Assembly: GCA_029204225.1 (NCBI GenBank)
Contig: CM055097.1
Span: 47,676,617 to 47,740,616, forward strand
Source of the DNA: Diphasiastrum complanatum
Lineage: Eukaryota; Streptophyta; Lycopodiopsida; Lycopodiales; Lycopodiaceae
Length of the DNA stretch: 64,000 nucleotides
Direction of reading: 5' to 3'
Numbering within the stretch: the first letter of the stretch is position 1; each line of letters begins with the position of its first letter. Made by a program: the position numbers and the translations under genes. Shown piece after piece: positions 11,022-22,599 of this stretch. The notes under the pieces were generated by a model. It made no database searches and was not told the DNA's origin. It was given only the letters and a program-made list of their open reading frames with translations.

Positions 11022-12119
11022 CCAGAGAAAAATTGGGAGTTCATTACAATTCTCAAACAGATACAATCAATTGGAATGAAGATCTTGCAACAATTGACTG
11101 TACAGCAGGATATATGTGTTAACAAGATAATCAATCAAATTTGAGCAAGATTTCCTTATTAGATCAAACTTTGGATACACCAATCATGTTTCCACTTAAT
11201 GTGCTGAATGTAGCCTAGATATCAACGGAACCTATAGTAGATCTGATTGAGATGAACTCATTCATGTGGGTCATGCCTTGACTTATGATGGCAATGCAGA
11301 ACTTACAGATGAACAGATTTTGAATCATATGGATCCGACCAGATTGGGAGTGCGCAATGTTCCTGATGAATTCACATAAAACCGCCCAAAGCAGTTATGT
11401 TAAAGGAAGACAGGATCAGGATCGATGAAGAAACAAGCTAAGCAACATTAAATACGGTCCTGAAATGGAAAAATTCCCCTCGAAAGATTGATTAAGAGAA
11501 AGTACCACCCTTATTGGATAAAGGCAAAGGAAAAGTCGAGGATGATTCTTCAAGTCAGATTTCTAGTAAAACATCATCGTCTAGGAAGTATTCACCTGTG
11601 AAGAAAGATTTATCATCTCGAAAGTCATCACCTCCATGATCAATTCTTGCTAAGAAGGCTAAGCGAAGATCCAAGACAAGTCCTTTCGAAAAAGAACAAA
11701 CAGATGTCATCTAAAGTGAATCTAAAGTCTATATGACATTTGTCACTTGTCATGCATGAAATTCTACTACCAACTTTTTACAAGTGTACTAGTTCTAACT
11801 AGAAATGTCCAAATCATCATGCATGTGTCCATTACACGTTTGCATGCCTTGCATGTCACTATGGATCACTTACAATTAATGCATATGAATTGCCACGAGT
11901 TTCTACAAGAATAATCATGCTAATTCTATGTCTACAAACTATATGCAAGTTGCATTTATCAAACTAGATAATACATAACCATGTAGCCCGAGTTCTATGT
12001 AGGCCAAACTTGGCATTTTGCATTAATGAGCTACATACTTGCATGTACAACATTTGTAGCAAGCCAAGAAATCAATATGGATTATTTTTCAATTTTAACA
12101 TCGTGAACCTGAAGAACAT

Positions 12120-13415
12120 ATGCCGAAATCTATAGAGGCTTATGATGGCCCAGCTAGGACGCAACCAATGAATCTTGCCAAACCAGGAGAACCAAAAAAG
12201 ACTGTACAAGTTGGATCACAACTTACTCCTGAACGGTATCAAGCACTCCGCTTGTTACTTATTAAGTATCAAGATTGCTTTGCATGGACTTATCAAGATT
12301 TGAAGGGTATTCCGACATCAGTGATTAAACATACCATACCTTTAGTACCTGATGCAGTACCAAAGGTTACAAAGTTCTATCACTGTAATCCTAATGTGGC
12401 GGACCTGATAAAGAAAGAACTTAAGAGACTGCTTGACATCGATTTTATTTATGAGATCGAGCATACTGAATAGATTTCACCGATTGTCATTGTTCCTAAG
12501 AAAAATGGAAAATTGCGGATCTGTGTGAATCTCAAAGCATTGAACAAAGTGACGCGAAAGGATCACTTTCCGTTACCTTTTACTGAAAGCATTTTGGATC
12601 GCCTTGTTGGAGCGGAAGCTTATAGTTTCCTGGATGGATTTAGTGGTTACAACCAAGTTAAGATTGCACTTGCCGATCGCCATAAAATTGCTTTTGCAAT
12701 AGAATGGGACACCTATGCTTACAAAGTAATGTCGTTTGGACTCTGTAATGCACCAAGTTCATTCCAAAGAGTAAAGCAATTTTCTTTTAAAGATTATCTG
12801 CAAAAATTCCTTGAAATTTACTTGGACGACTTGGGGGTTCATAGTACAGATACAGACCACCTGGATCGATTGGAAAAAATATTTGAAAGATGCCGCAAAT
12901 ATCAGATTTCTCTAAATCCGAAAAAATGTCAGATATGGGTTTCCCACGGAGTTGTGCTTGGACATGTGATATCAAGACATGGTATTGCCATAGATTATTC
13001 TAAGATCAAAGTTATTGTGGAATTGCCACCGCCAGAAACAATTCGTGGAGTTTACGTGTTTATGAGTCATGCGAACTACTATCGAATCTTTATCATCTTC
13101 TTTGCAGATTTAGCACGACCTATATACAAACTGACTATTGTTCCTATTTGAACAGTAGAAGCGTTAGAAGCCTTTGAAAAATTAAAAAAAAGCCTTAACT
13201 TCAGCACCAATACTGCGTTCTCCAGATTGGACGATAGAATTTCATGCTCATACGGATGTCTCAAAATACGCCATTGGATCAGTTTTGACATAGCCAGGTG
13301 ACTATAAGAAAGATTATCCTATACGATTTGCAAGCAGACAGCTTACAAATCCAGAAAAGAATTATTCAACAATAGAACGTGAGGCATTAGCCATGTTAAT
13401 AGATTGTTAGCAAAC
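12120..13415 (+). pseudogene. Ty3/gypsy reverse transcriptase and RNase H
   Basis: The two main frames (12120-12473 and 12513-13151) form one RT separated by a TAG at 12471, at a place where related elements have Trp (E-W-x-SPIV). Seen in order: ISPIVIVPKKNGKLRICVNL, SFLDGFSGYNQV, FGLCNAPSSFQR, then the catalytic YLDD near 12818, and the connection HGVVLGHVISRHGI. RNase H text follows in another frame after a TGA at 13149 and a shift in an A-run near 13185: HTDVSKYAIGSVLT, IRFASRQLTNPEKNYS, TIEREALAML. It ends near 13415 with no integrase or 3' LTR. The lineage looks Tat/Athila-like. Confidence 0.85.
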
Positions 13416-13429
13416 AATTGATAATGAAG

Positions 13430-15060
13430 CATAGTTAGCATCTCTCTCAAGATTGAAACCTTGAATGGACGACAGTTTTCTCATTATTATTCTTGAAGAA
13501 CTTCAAATAATAGCCTAGTGCATGATATCTTTGGAATTCTATAGCAGAGGATTTGTGTCCTCCTCGACGGATTGCAAACTCATCAAGATAAAGAGTTTTT
13601 TGAAACAAAGAAAATATGTGAGCTCAATATAAAATTTGGTTTTAAATATCAATTAATACAACTCAAGATAGAAGACTTATGCATCTAGCTTTGTTTGCTT
13701 CGATGATTGCCTTATTAACAATATTGTGGCCACTTCTCAATGTCAATGAGGTTGAAGCATAGACAGTTGGCTCTGGAGATCCAAGTTGATTTTGGATTTT
13801 GAGAAAATCCTCTTAAGTAGGAAAATCGACCTCAATTTCTAGCATTCGTTCAATAGCCATCTTCAAGCATGGAAGGCAAAAAAAAAATAACAATAGACTT
13901 AAAATAATTGATGTTGTCATTGATTCTAGATTCTTTAAAAAACAATAGAAAACTAGACTCAAAATCAAACATTACAAGAAGAACAAACAAAAAAAAGAAA
14001 AGAATGCATGAACATTGATTCCAGATGCGTGTAGAGAGGCAATCAAAATCTATGAACTTTTATGCTCTTAGAATTGATATCAAAATTTTGAATATCGGTT
14101 TCGAGCCCAATGATGAAGCTTAAGAAGAAAAAATTTGAGGTGATAAAGACAAGTGAAACCTTTGTGAGTTTCTAGAATTAAATCACTTCCAATTTTCTTG
14201 AGCATTGTTTTCTAGAATCCTTCCTAAGTGTTCTTTTGAATCAAGATCATGGGGATCTTACCACTTGTGTCTTTATGAACATCAAGTGAGTTGCTTATAC
14301 ATTCTTGCATTTCTTAAGTTCATCTTGAGTTCCATTTGACAATCACTTCGGATTCATTTTAAATCAAATGCTTTCAATCAAATCCATCGCTTATTAAGAT
14401 TTAGCAAACTTTTGGTTGGCCAAAGGAAAAGAATTAGTGAGCATACCTTGATCATTTCTATACGCTTCAAAAACATTTTCCTTCTGAAACATCCTCATTA
14501 TATTGAAAATCTATAAAAGCGATATCTTTATATTCTCATTCTGGTCAAAATGACTTTTCTTTTCAAATAAGAAAAAAGTTGTAGATATACACATGTTGGT
14601 TGTGATATTTCTTCTTTGCTCGTTTGCTTAGTCCAAAATGTTGACAATGCAATTCATCACAATCAAGTATGTATAATCATGCAAATTATATATTCACATA
14701 GTCATCTTAATATTCACATAGTCATCTTACGAGTATCATGAAAAGAGCTCAAATAGAACATGAGGAATTATGTCTCTAACTATGTCAAATGACAAATTTG
14801 AAACAAAAACTAATGTATTTTCACTCAACCGGTGCTTACTAAAATTTTCAGAAAAGTTTATCAGATTGCGAATATATCACTAAATGGTAATTACAGATTA
14901 TCTTGACCAGTAAGAATGTCTCAGTACAAATTGATAATCACTCCATAATTTTCTAGAATATAGAACGATAACCATTTTTAACATATGACAGTATTAGAGC
15001 AATGAAAATATTTAATATCTAAGCTAGCGAGCTATTAGCTTAATCTTAAAGAAAATCATG
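13430..15060. other. No gene seen
   Basis: AT-rich sequence with stops in all frames. A short duplication of about 20 bases (TATTCACATAGTCATCTTA) is adjacent to itself near 14690-14730. The gypsy text breaks off near 13420 and nothing else was recognised. Confidence 0.5.
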
Positions 15061-15084
15061 TATAGTGGACATTTTGAAAATCAT

Positions 15085-15540
15085 AGGTCAATAATTTGCC
15101 ACGCACAAAAATTTAAAAAAAATTGTAATTTTGCCACACGTGGCAAATCTCCAGAGAATTCTCTCTAATTTTTGCCACGTGTGGTAGTCCCACACGTGGC
15201 AAATCTCTAGATTACATGTCACAAGAAAAAGTGGTTATCTAACATGGCTCTACTACACGTGGTTGTGCCACGCAAATGTATTAGGCACCATATTTAAAAA
15301 ACAAATTGGATTTTAAATTTTTGGCATGGCAAAGCCACGCATGGCACAACCACGCCAAAAATTTAAAATTGTTTTCCCTCCCCCCATGGACTCACAATCA
15401 ACACATTTTTGACCGACAAGGGTGCCTTAAAATTTTTGCATGGATGTGCCACGCATGGTAGGGCCAGGTAAAAAGAAAAAGGCAAAATTTCAGCTAAGTC
15501 CCGAGTTCGCGTGGCAAAACGCCTACGTATGTCGTTGTGC
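15085..15540. repeat. Patch of CACGTG/CCACGCATGG palindromic motifs
   Basis: At least ten variants of one word occur within about 450 bases: GCCACACGTGGCAAATC, GCCACGTGTGG, CCCACACGTGGCAAATC, TACACGTGG, GTGCCACGC, AAGCCACGCATGGC, CACGCCAAAAATTT, GTGCCACGCATGG and GCGTGGCAAAACG. Several pair with each other as inverted copies, for example TTTTTGGCATGG near 15320 with the CCACGCC near 15350. No ORF accounts for them. A similar patch is at 37680-38150. Confidence 0.7.
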
Positions 15541-15659
15541 AACAAGGATATTACCTTTATTGAGGATCAGTTCATCGACTTGAAAGGCAAGAGCAAAATT
15601 CTTGATGAATCATCAAATGCCCTTGTCATTGACATGACAATCTGAACCCTAGGTTTAAA

Positions 15660-16207
15660 TATGCCAACAATTGAACAACCATTCGACAACGTACCTAAAG
15701 AAGAAGAAGTTGCTACTTAGAAGCAACAGAATTAATGACATGATAATCAATCTCCGCCACCTCCAAGGAGATCAACCAGAGTATGCACATTCCTTTATAA
15801 TTGTCACCTTGTATGTTGATGACACACTACCTTTTAGCAACAATGTCAACCTAGTAAAGGATGTCAAGCAGATGTTGTTCTCCGAATTTGACATGACAGA
15901 TCTGGGTGAAGCTCACTACTGTCTAGGAATTCAAATCTATGGAGACAGAGAAAAAAGGTTGATGGATATTACTCAACAAAGATATCTTCACAACACACTC
16001 ATCAGACATGATCTGATAAATTGCAAGGAAGCTCGCTCGCCAATGGCCTATGATTGTCAAAGGGCCAATGCCCTCAAATGGGATTTGAAGACATGTATCT
16101 ATAAAATAGTCAACTATCTAGTCAACCTATTGAAAGATGCTCACATGATCGATTCGAACAATCATCAAATTAAATATTCAAACCCTTGTCATGTGACTCC
16201 GACTTAA
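15660..16207 (+). pseudogene. Ty1/copia reverse transcriptase fragment
   Basis: The 178-codon frame from 15671 contains VTLYVDDTLPF (the YVDD catalytic motif), then MLFSEFDMTDLGEAHYCLGIQI and QQRYLHNTLIRHDLINCKEARSPM. This is the second half of the copia RT domain. The N-terminal fingers, protease and integrase are missing, and RNase H is lost after about 16140, where the wording no longer fits the family. It is a scrap of an element different from the copia copies to its right. Confidence 0.85.
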
Positions 16208-16573
16208 AATGACAAATCGACTACTAACGTGGTACCTTTCAAAATAAAGTTAGTCACCTATATTAGTTATTTATAAGATTGCACAAGTGCTTTAACAATG
16301 ATAGCAGCTATGGTCGCCACCTATTTGGACAGTGATAGCCATGGCTGGTGCCTACTTGGACAACAGCACCCACATGGTCACTGCCAAGCTCCACATCAAA
16401 CAACATAAGCTCAACATCTTGTGAAAGTACTGTACTTTAGGACCATAAATAGATCTACAAAAGATCCACAAGAGTGATTGGATGCTTGCTTAACAATCTA
16501 TCAAAAAACTAGACACAAAAAATTTGATCTAGATTGGCAATCCAAGCCCACACGTGTGTACTACAATCAAAAG

Positions 16574-17310
16574 TGTGAAGAATTGAAAAAGATTATCTAT
16601 GTTAGATATAGGGGTCTTATGTTTTTTACATCAAGCATCTAGGTGTAGGATGTTGATAGGAATAAATTTGGCATAGATGGCAAATTATGCATTTCCACTT
16701 GTAATGCCACTATTGAGCCAAAATAGAGTAAGAGGCTAAACACGTGCCAATTAGAGTGTAGACAAGTGTAAAGTTTTTGTTTGATGAATTCCAAGAGGTC
16801 CAATAGGATTTAGAGGTGGAACCTTGTGAGGTCCAATAGGAAATTGAGGTGTGCTTAAATATAGTCCAATAGAATTAAGAGGTGCATGGATCAATGATCC
16901 AATAGAATCAAGAGGTGACAAAATATGGTCCAATCATAGTTAAGCATAGTGGTAGCTCGTGGACCTACTAGTATCATTGTACTCCTCATTTTGAATCTAA
17001 TTGATTTGGTGATTTCATGGATTTTGTGAGTTATTGGATTTCTAGCTTTCTCTCTCTACCCAAGAGCTCATGATGCATTTTCTCTCTCTACCCAAGGAGA
17101 GCAGCTTGTTTTTACTTAGATTATTTTTTGAATACTTCCCACACGTGTGAGTGAGAGTTGGAAGTGATTGAATGCATGTAATAGTGTGTTTTTGCAATAG
17201 GATCTAAGATTGATCTTGAATCTCAATCTAGTCTTGATCTTGGTGCATCTAGACACCTTAGGAGATCACAATTACATGTAGTGGACAGTCCACACGTGTG
17301 AAATTCAACA
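16574..17310 (+). repeat. copia 1 5' LTR
   Basis: 737 bases with TG...CA ends. It contains a stretch (about 16597-16947) missing from the 3' LTR, which includes several copies of a TCCAATAGAATTAAGAGGTG-like unit. From about 16945 on the two LTRs are nearly identical. A CCCACACGTGTG palindrome near 17138 and another at 17290 include the G-box core CACGTG. Confidence 0.92.
16797..16940 (+). repeat. U3 tandem repeats of copia 1
   Basis: Five copies of a unit close to GTCCAATAGRATTNAGAGGTG occur at roughly 35-40-base spacing, the last only partial. U3 tandem repeats often act as enhancers in LTR elements; that role here is inference. All copies fall in the segment absent from the 3' LTR. Confidence 0.75.
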
Positions 17311-17322
17311 TGGTATCAGAGC
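17311..17322 (+). other. Initiator-Met primer-binding site
   Basis: TGGTATCAGAGC, complementary to the 3' end of plant initiator tRNA-Met, lies directly next to the 5' LTR end. This is the standard minus-strand primer site of copia elements. Confidence 0.9.
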
Positions 17323-18066
17323 CTACCTAAGGTTACCATGCATTTTGATCCATCTAAGTGAAAAATTTTCATCAATCTTGAGCTAGAAGTTGTCAAGGCC
17401 CATTTTCCTAGCTATCTCGTTCAATCTTGGATCAAAAGAGATCAAAAGGACATTGATTGGGTCTGACCTAGTATTGTACGGAATCAGGTGCTCAGACATG
17501 TGTGAGGAACATCCAATTTCAGTTTGGAAGTTCTCTCTCATGTTTGATCCATTTATCTTTGTTGATAGCTTGTTTTGAAGCTATTTTTGTCTAGTTTCTG
17601 TTGCAATTAGTTTCATTCCATTTGGTTGAGCCAATCAAAAGTTATAAGCTTTTGAAGAGGGTTAGGTAGGGCACCTAGACCTGGGTGGACACATTTGGTT
17701 TGGTCAAGAGATTGCTTCGTTGATCCAAAATCACAGTTGTATGCTTGCCAATCTCATCTATATGTGATCTAGGCATTGTTTTGATATCTTAGCCATTTTG
17801 TTTCATGCAATATCATTGTATTTGAGTCAAATTTGGTTTCTTAGTGTATTTCACACGTGCTAAGAGTGTTAGATCCTAACTTTGCCTATACTCCATCATT
17901 TGATGTGAAATAGATCTTGTTTTAGAGAGATTTGAGTAGCTAGTGAGAATCAATTCACAAATAGTTGCAAGATCTTTCATAGTAGGAGATAGTACTCAAT
18001 TATTGGATCCTATTGAAAGTGTGTAACAACATTTATTGTTCATCATTTGAGTTTTCTTCACTTCAA

Positions 18067-19054
18067 ATGTCTTCAATGGGTTCATCCTTGTTGGAACCAA
18101 GTGAAAGATTGACCACTTCAAATTATTCAATCCGGAAAATGAGGATGGAGTCCATCTTGATCCTTCAAGATGTGATGGACATAGTTCTTGGCCTTGAAGA
18201 AGAACCACAAGTTCTTCAAGAGGTTCAAAAATACAAAAAGAGAGCTAGGATGGCTCTCCACTACATTAAGATGAATGTCTCTAGTGAGATATTGAGGGAA
18301 ATAGGTACTTGTACAACAGCCAAAGAAGCTTGGGATTGTCTCAAGACTATCTATGAGGCTAAGAATACCTCTAGGCTTCTCACTCTTAGGAATCAAATCT
18401 TTCAAAGTAGCCAAAAGAGTGATGAGAGTGCATCTAGTTATGTTTTGAGAGTAAAAGAAATTCATAGAGAGCTTGCTTGCATTGGTGATTCCATCAATCA
18501 AAATGAGCTAGTTCAAGTCATTCTCAATGGCTTGAGAAGTGAATTTGATAACCTTGTCCAATCCTATGCCATTAAGGAGGAGCTACCAAGTTTGGAGGCT
18601 CTCCGAAGTGTGCTAATTTTAGAAGAATCAAGACAAGAGTACAAGCTCTTGAGGATGGACAAGCTTTCTCTCACTCATAATGATGGCAAAGCTCTCTTTG
18701 CCAAGGATAAGCACAAAGGGAGGAGCAAGAACCAATATCAACAATCCTCAAGCAAGGACAAAGTCAAATCCAAAGACAAAGATGAGGAGGAAGATGATTC
18801 CTCTAATGCTTCATCATTCAAGCTCAAGAAGAAGAAGATCCAAGTGCTTTTATTGTGGCAAGAAAGGTCATTATGCCACCAATTGCTTCAAAAAGAAGAA
18901 TCAACTCAAGCAAGCCAATATTACCAATGAGAAGGAAGACACTATTGCAAGTGATGGAGAGGGATCTCTTATGGTCTCTAGTTTCTCATCTACTCCTTTC
19001 AAGAAGGATGGCCTATGGTATACTGGTCTCTTTCTCTTCTATTGCACCTTATGA
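18067..19054 (+). pseudogene. copia 1 gag (capsid and zinc knuckle)
   Basis: I place the start at ATG 18067 (MSSMGSSLLEPSERL), not the upstream ATG at 18013, because homology with the gag of element C (MGSARAYLLEASERL) begins there. The frame runs through the UBN2/gag-polypeptide domain (MALHYIKMNVSSEILREIG, EAWDCLKTIYEAKNTSRL, VILNGLRSEFDNLVQSYAI). Near 18835 it shifts into the frame holding a full knuckle, CFYCGKKGHYATNC. The following protease start is damaged: the expected Asp-Thr/Ser-Gly after WY is reduced to WYTG near 19017, so the catalytic Asp is not visible. The capsid would package element RNA. Confidence 0.88.
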
Positions 19055-19059
19055 TGGAG

Positions 19060-20346
19060 TCAAGAAATCAATATACACTGCAAATGATTTTGAATGTCCT
19101 ATTGAAGGCATAGGGAACATTCCCTTGAAGCTTGCATCCTCTAAAGTTCTTTCTCTCTCTAGAGTTCTTTATGTACCTAAGCTTACCAAGAATCTTATTA
19201 GTGTTGGCCAATTGCTTGATAATGGCCTTGATGTAAAATTCAATGTTGATACTTGCACTATCAAGAAGAATGATGAGATACTTGCATTAGGATCTAGATT
19301 TGGTGGCATCTATAAACTAGATCCAAATGAGTATGTGAATGCTTGTAATGTTGCTCTTGTGAACAAGCTCTCTATGGAGGAATTATGGCATAGGAGGTTG
19401 GGACATCCCAACTACAAATCCATGCTCTCTATGATCAAAGAAGCCAAAGCTATTGGCTTGCCAAAGTCACTCTCCAAGAAGATCAAGCCTTGTGAGGCTT
19501 GTGCTATTGCTAAATCTCACAAAAAGCCATTTACAAGATCTTCTATCAAAAGCAAGCATCCTTTGGAGTTAATCCACTCGGATGTGCATTTCTCATCAAC
19601 TACAAGCAAGGGAGGATCCACTTTTTTTGTTACTTTCATTGATGATTACACAAGATTCACTTGGATATATCTTCTTGCTTCAAAATCTATGGTGTTTGAT
19701 CATTTCGTTATTTTTAAAGCTTATGTAGAGAAGCAATTCTCATTCAAGATTAAAGCTCTTAGAAGTGATGGAGGTGGTGAATATATCTCCAATAAATTTC
19801 AAGATTTTTGTGAGCTTGAAGGCATTAAAAGAGAGTTTTCTTGTGCCTACTCTCCATCTCAAAATGGAGTGGCCGAGAGAAAGAATAGATCTCTATGTGA
19901 ATGTGCAAAATCTATGAGAATTGAGGCATCTTTGCCCAAAGATTTTTGGGGAGAAGCCATTAACTGTGCAAATTATCTTTGCAATAGGCTCCCACATATA
20001 GCTCTTGGAGGAAAGTCACCATATGAAATCTTATTTTTGAAGAAGCCTAAGGTTGATCACCTTAGAGTTTTTGGATGCTTATGCTTTGTCCATATTCCCT
20101 TGGAAACAAGGAAGAAGGAAGATCCTAGTGCATGCAAAGGGATCATGGTTGGATACTCATCCACCAAGAAGGCCTATAGAGTCTTTATACTCTCTACTTC
20201 TCAAGTTATTTATTGAAAGTAGAGATGTTGTCTTTCATGAAGATCAACACTCATCATTTGAAGAGGCCGAGATCAAGAAATCTATGGATGCATCATCAAT
20301 TATTGATTTTGAAGACAATCATGATGCGATGGGGTCGAGATTTTAG
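19060..20346 (+). pseudogene. copia 1 protease C-terminus and integrase
   Basis: The main frame (to 20216) has the protease tail (FECPIEGIGNIPLKL, RVLYVPKLTKNLISVGQLL) and the zinc domain H-RRLG-H...CEAC. The catalytic core shows IHSDVH (first Asp), LRSDGGGEYIS (second Asp) and SPSQNGVAERKNRSL (Glu), so the D-D-E triad is complete. The C-terminal LRVFGCLCFVHIP...KGIMVGYS block follows. A one-base shift near 20211 moves the tail (SRDVVFHEDQ) into another frame, which meets a TAG at 20344. Integrase would insert the cDNA; this copy is broken only at its end. Confidence 0.9.
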
Positions 20347-22016
20347 GAAGACTCTCCTCGGATTTTTTCACCAAGAAGATCCATGAGAGATAGATCCGAG
20401 CCTAAGAGGCTCTCATATGTTGACAAAGGCAAACAAGTGGATCTTGATTCCACTAATCATGTTTTTTATGTCTCTCATGAAGAGCCAAAGAATGTACAAG
20501 AGGCACTCAATACCAAGGAGTGGTATGATGCCATGAAGCAAGAGTATGATGCATTGATCACCAACAATACTTGGGAGCTTGTGGATCCTCCATCCAACAA
20601 GCATGTGACTGGTTGCAAGTGGGTATTTCGGATCAAGTTCAATCATGATGGCACCATCAACAAGCATAAAGCAAGATTATGTGCCAAAGGATTTGCTCAA
20701 ATCCATGGTCTTGATTATGAGGAGACCTTTGCACCCGTTGCAAAGATGGTGACAATAAGAATTCTTATTTCTCTTGCTTGTTTTTTCAAGTGGAAGGTGT
20801 TCCAATTAGATGTATCCAATGCTTTTCTAAATGGTTATCTTGAGGAGGAGATCTATATGGAACAACCTCAAGGATTCATCAAGGATGAGTCCAAAGTGTG
20901 CTTGCTCTTCAAAAGTTTTTATGGACTCAAGCAAGCACCAAGATCATGGTATTCAAGACTTAACTCTTTTCTTATCTCACTAGGATTTACTCTTAGTGAC
21001 TATGATCCTTCCATGTATCTAAAGTTTGTTGATAGCAATATTGTCATTCTTCTAATTTATGTTGATGACATTATTCTTTGTGGAAGTTGTATCAAGCTAG
21101 TTGATGAAACCAAGCTAGCACTTGGATGTGAGTTTAAAATGCAAGATCTAGGAGAGATGCATTACATCCTAGGCCTAGAAATTGATTTTTATGAAAATCA
21201 TGTCTTTATATGCCAATCTAGATATGCTCACTCTATGTTGAAAAAATTCCATATGAAAAATTCTAAGAGCATAGATACTCCAATGGAGCAAATTGTAAAA
21301 GATCCTAATAAAGGTGATGAAAGATCCTTTAAGGACATCACACTTTTTAGGAGTCTTGTAGGCTCCTTGATTTGGCTTACCATTACTAGGCCCTATCTTA
21401 GTTTTTGTGTGCACAATTTGAGTCAATTTATGCAAGATCCTAAGATCCATCATTGGAAAATGGCCAAGAGGATTCTAAGATATGTATCTTCATCTTGTGA
21501 TTATGGTCTACTCTATAAAAGTGAAGATCTATCCATTATTGGCTACTCGGATTTGGACTTTGCAAGTGACAAGATGGATCGAAAGTCTATTAGTGCATTC
21601 ACTATCTTTCTTGGAGACAATCTAATAACTTGGCTTTCCAAAAAGCACGATACTTTATCTCTCTCTTCATGTGAGGCCGAGTACAAAGCACTCACTACAA
21701 CTACCAAAGAAGTGTTTTGGATCAAGATGTTATTAATGGAGCTAAAGTGCATCAAGGAGGATGATCTACCAAGTGTGATAACATCTCGGCCCAAGCTCTT
21801 GCCAATAATCCCATATTTCATGCAAGAAGCAAGCACATAGAAGTGGCACACCATTTTGTGAGAGAAAAGCTTATTGGAGGAGAAATCTATTTGGAGCATG
21901 TCAACTCATCCTCTTGTATTGCCGATCTACTCACCAAGCCTTTGAGCAAAAGTGCTTTCATCAAGCATAGATCTAATCTTAGAGTTATATCAAGATCAAT
22001 GCTCAAATCTTCATAG
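20347..22016 (+). pseudogene. copia 1 reverse transcriptase and RNase H
   Basis: The long frame 20383-21840 has the copia RT series: WVFRIKFNHDGTINKHKARL, DYEETFAPVAK, VFQLDVSNAFLNGYLEEEIYM, FYGLKQAPRSWYSRL, the catalytic YVDD in LLIYVDDIIL, and DLGEMHYILGLEI. RNase H follows with GYSDLDFA (first Asp) and SSCEAEYKAL (Glu). Near 21783 a frame change hides the DN-SA-AL block; after it the tail HIEVAHHFVREKL and CIADLLTKPLSKSAF runs to TAG 22014. The only other lesion is the TAG at 20344, in frame with this ORF. This is the best-preserved RT in the window. Confidence 0.92.
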
Positions 22017-22034
22017 ATAATTTTTTAGGAGGAG

Positions 22035-22420
22035 TGTAAAGAATTGAAAAAGATCATAGTGGTAGCTTGTGGACCTACTAGTATCATTGTACTCCTCATT
22101 TTGAATCTAATTGATTTGGTGATTTCATGGATTTTGTGAGTTATTGGATTTCTAGCTTTCTCTCTCTACCTGAGAGCTCATGATGCATTTTCTCTCTCTA
22201 CTCGAAGAGAGCAGCTTGTTTTAACTTAGATTATTTTTTGAATACTTCCCACACGTGTGAGTGAGAGTTGGAAGTGATTGAATGTATGTAGTAGTGTGTT
22301 TTTGCCATAGGATCTAAGATTGATCTTGAATCTCAATCTAGTCTTGATCTTGGTGCATCTACACACCTTAGGAGATCACAAGTACATGTAGTGGACAGTC
22401 CACATGTGTGAAATTCAACA
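22035..22420 (+). repeat. copia 1 3' LTR with U3 deletion
   Basis: 386 bases, against 737 in the 5' LTR. Homology is complete except that about 351 bases of U3 (those between GAAAAAGAT and CATAGTGGTAGC) are absent. The purine tract AGGAGGAG precedes it. As the LTRs of a new insertion should be identical, the loss most simply happened in this LTR after insertion. Confidence 0.92.
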
Positions 22421-22599
22421 AAAAGAATTGGTCAATCAAAAGCATTCACAATCAAAAGCATTGATCAACATTGAAATCCAAGTCCACACGTGTGTACTAC
22501 AGGATGTAGTACGACTTTCAACCTGAGAAACAAGTAGAAACTGATTTGGTTTTATTTGGATCACAAATGTGTCTATATACATGTAGCACACTTCAAAAA

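Larger units (their letters stand above)
16574..22420 (+). mobile_element. Full-length Ty1/copia element (copia 1)
   Basis: Boundaries are well supported. The 5' LTR (TGTGAAGAATTG... to ...AAATTCAACA) ends at 17310 and is followed directly by the initiator-Met primer-binding site TGGTATCAGAGC. The 3' LTR starts TGTAAAGAATTG at 22035 after the purine tract AGGAGGAG and ends AAATTCAACA at 22420. The flanking 5 bases, AAAAG at 16569-16573 and AAAAG at 22421-22425, form a perfect target duplication. Gene order is gag, protease, integrase, RT, RNase H, which is Ty1/copia. All frames carry at least one lesion. The host site is the LTR of element C, so copia 1 is the younger insertion. Confidence 0.93.

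Noticed and set aside
21175-21899. Minus-strand frames inside the copia 1 RT
   Set aside because: They are antisense shadows of the well-supported plus-strand RT/RNase H.
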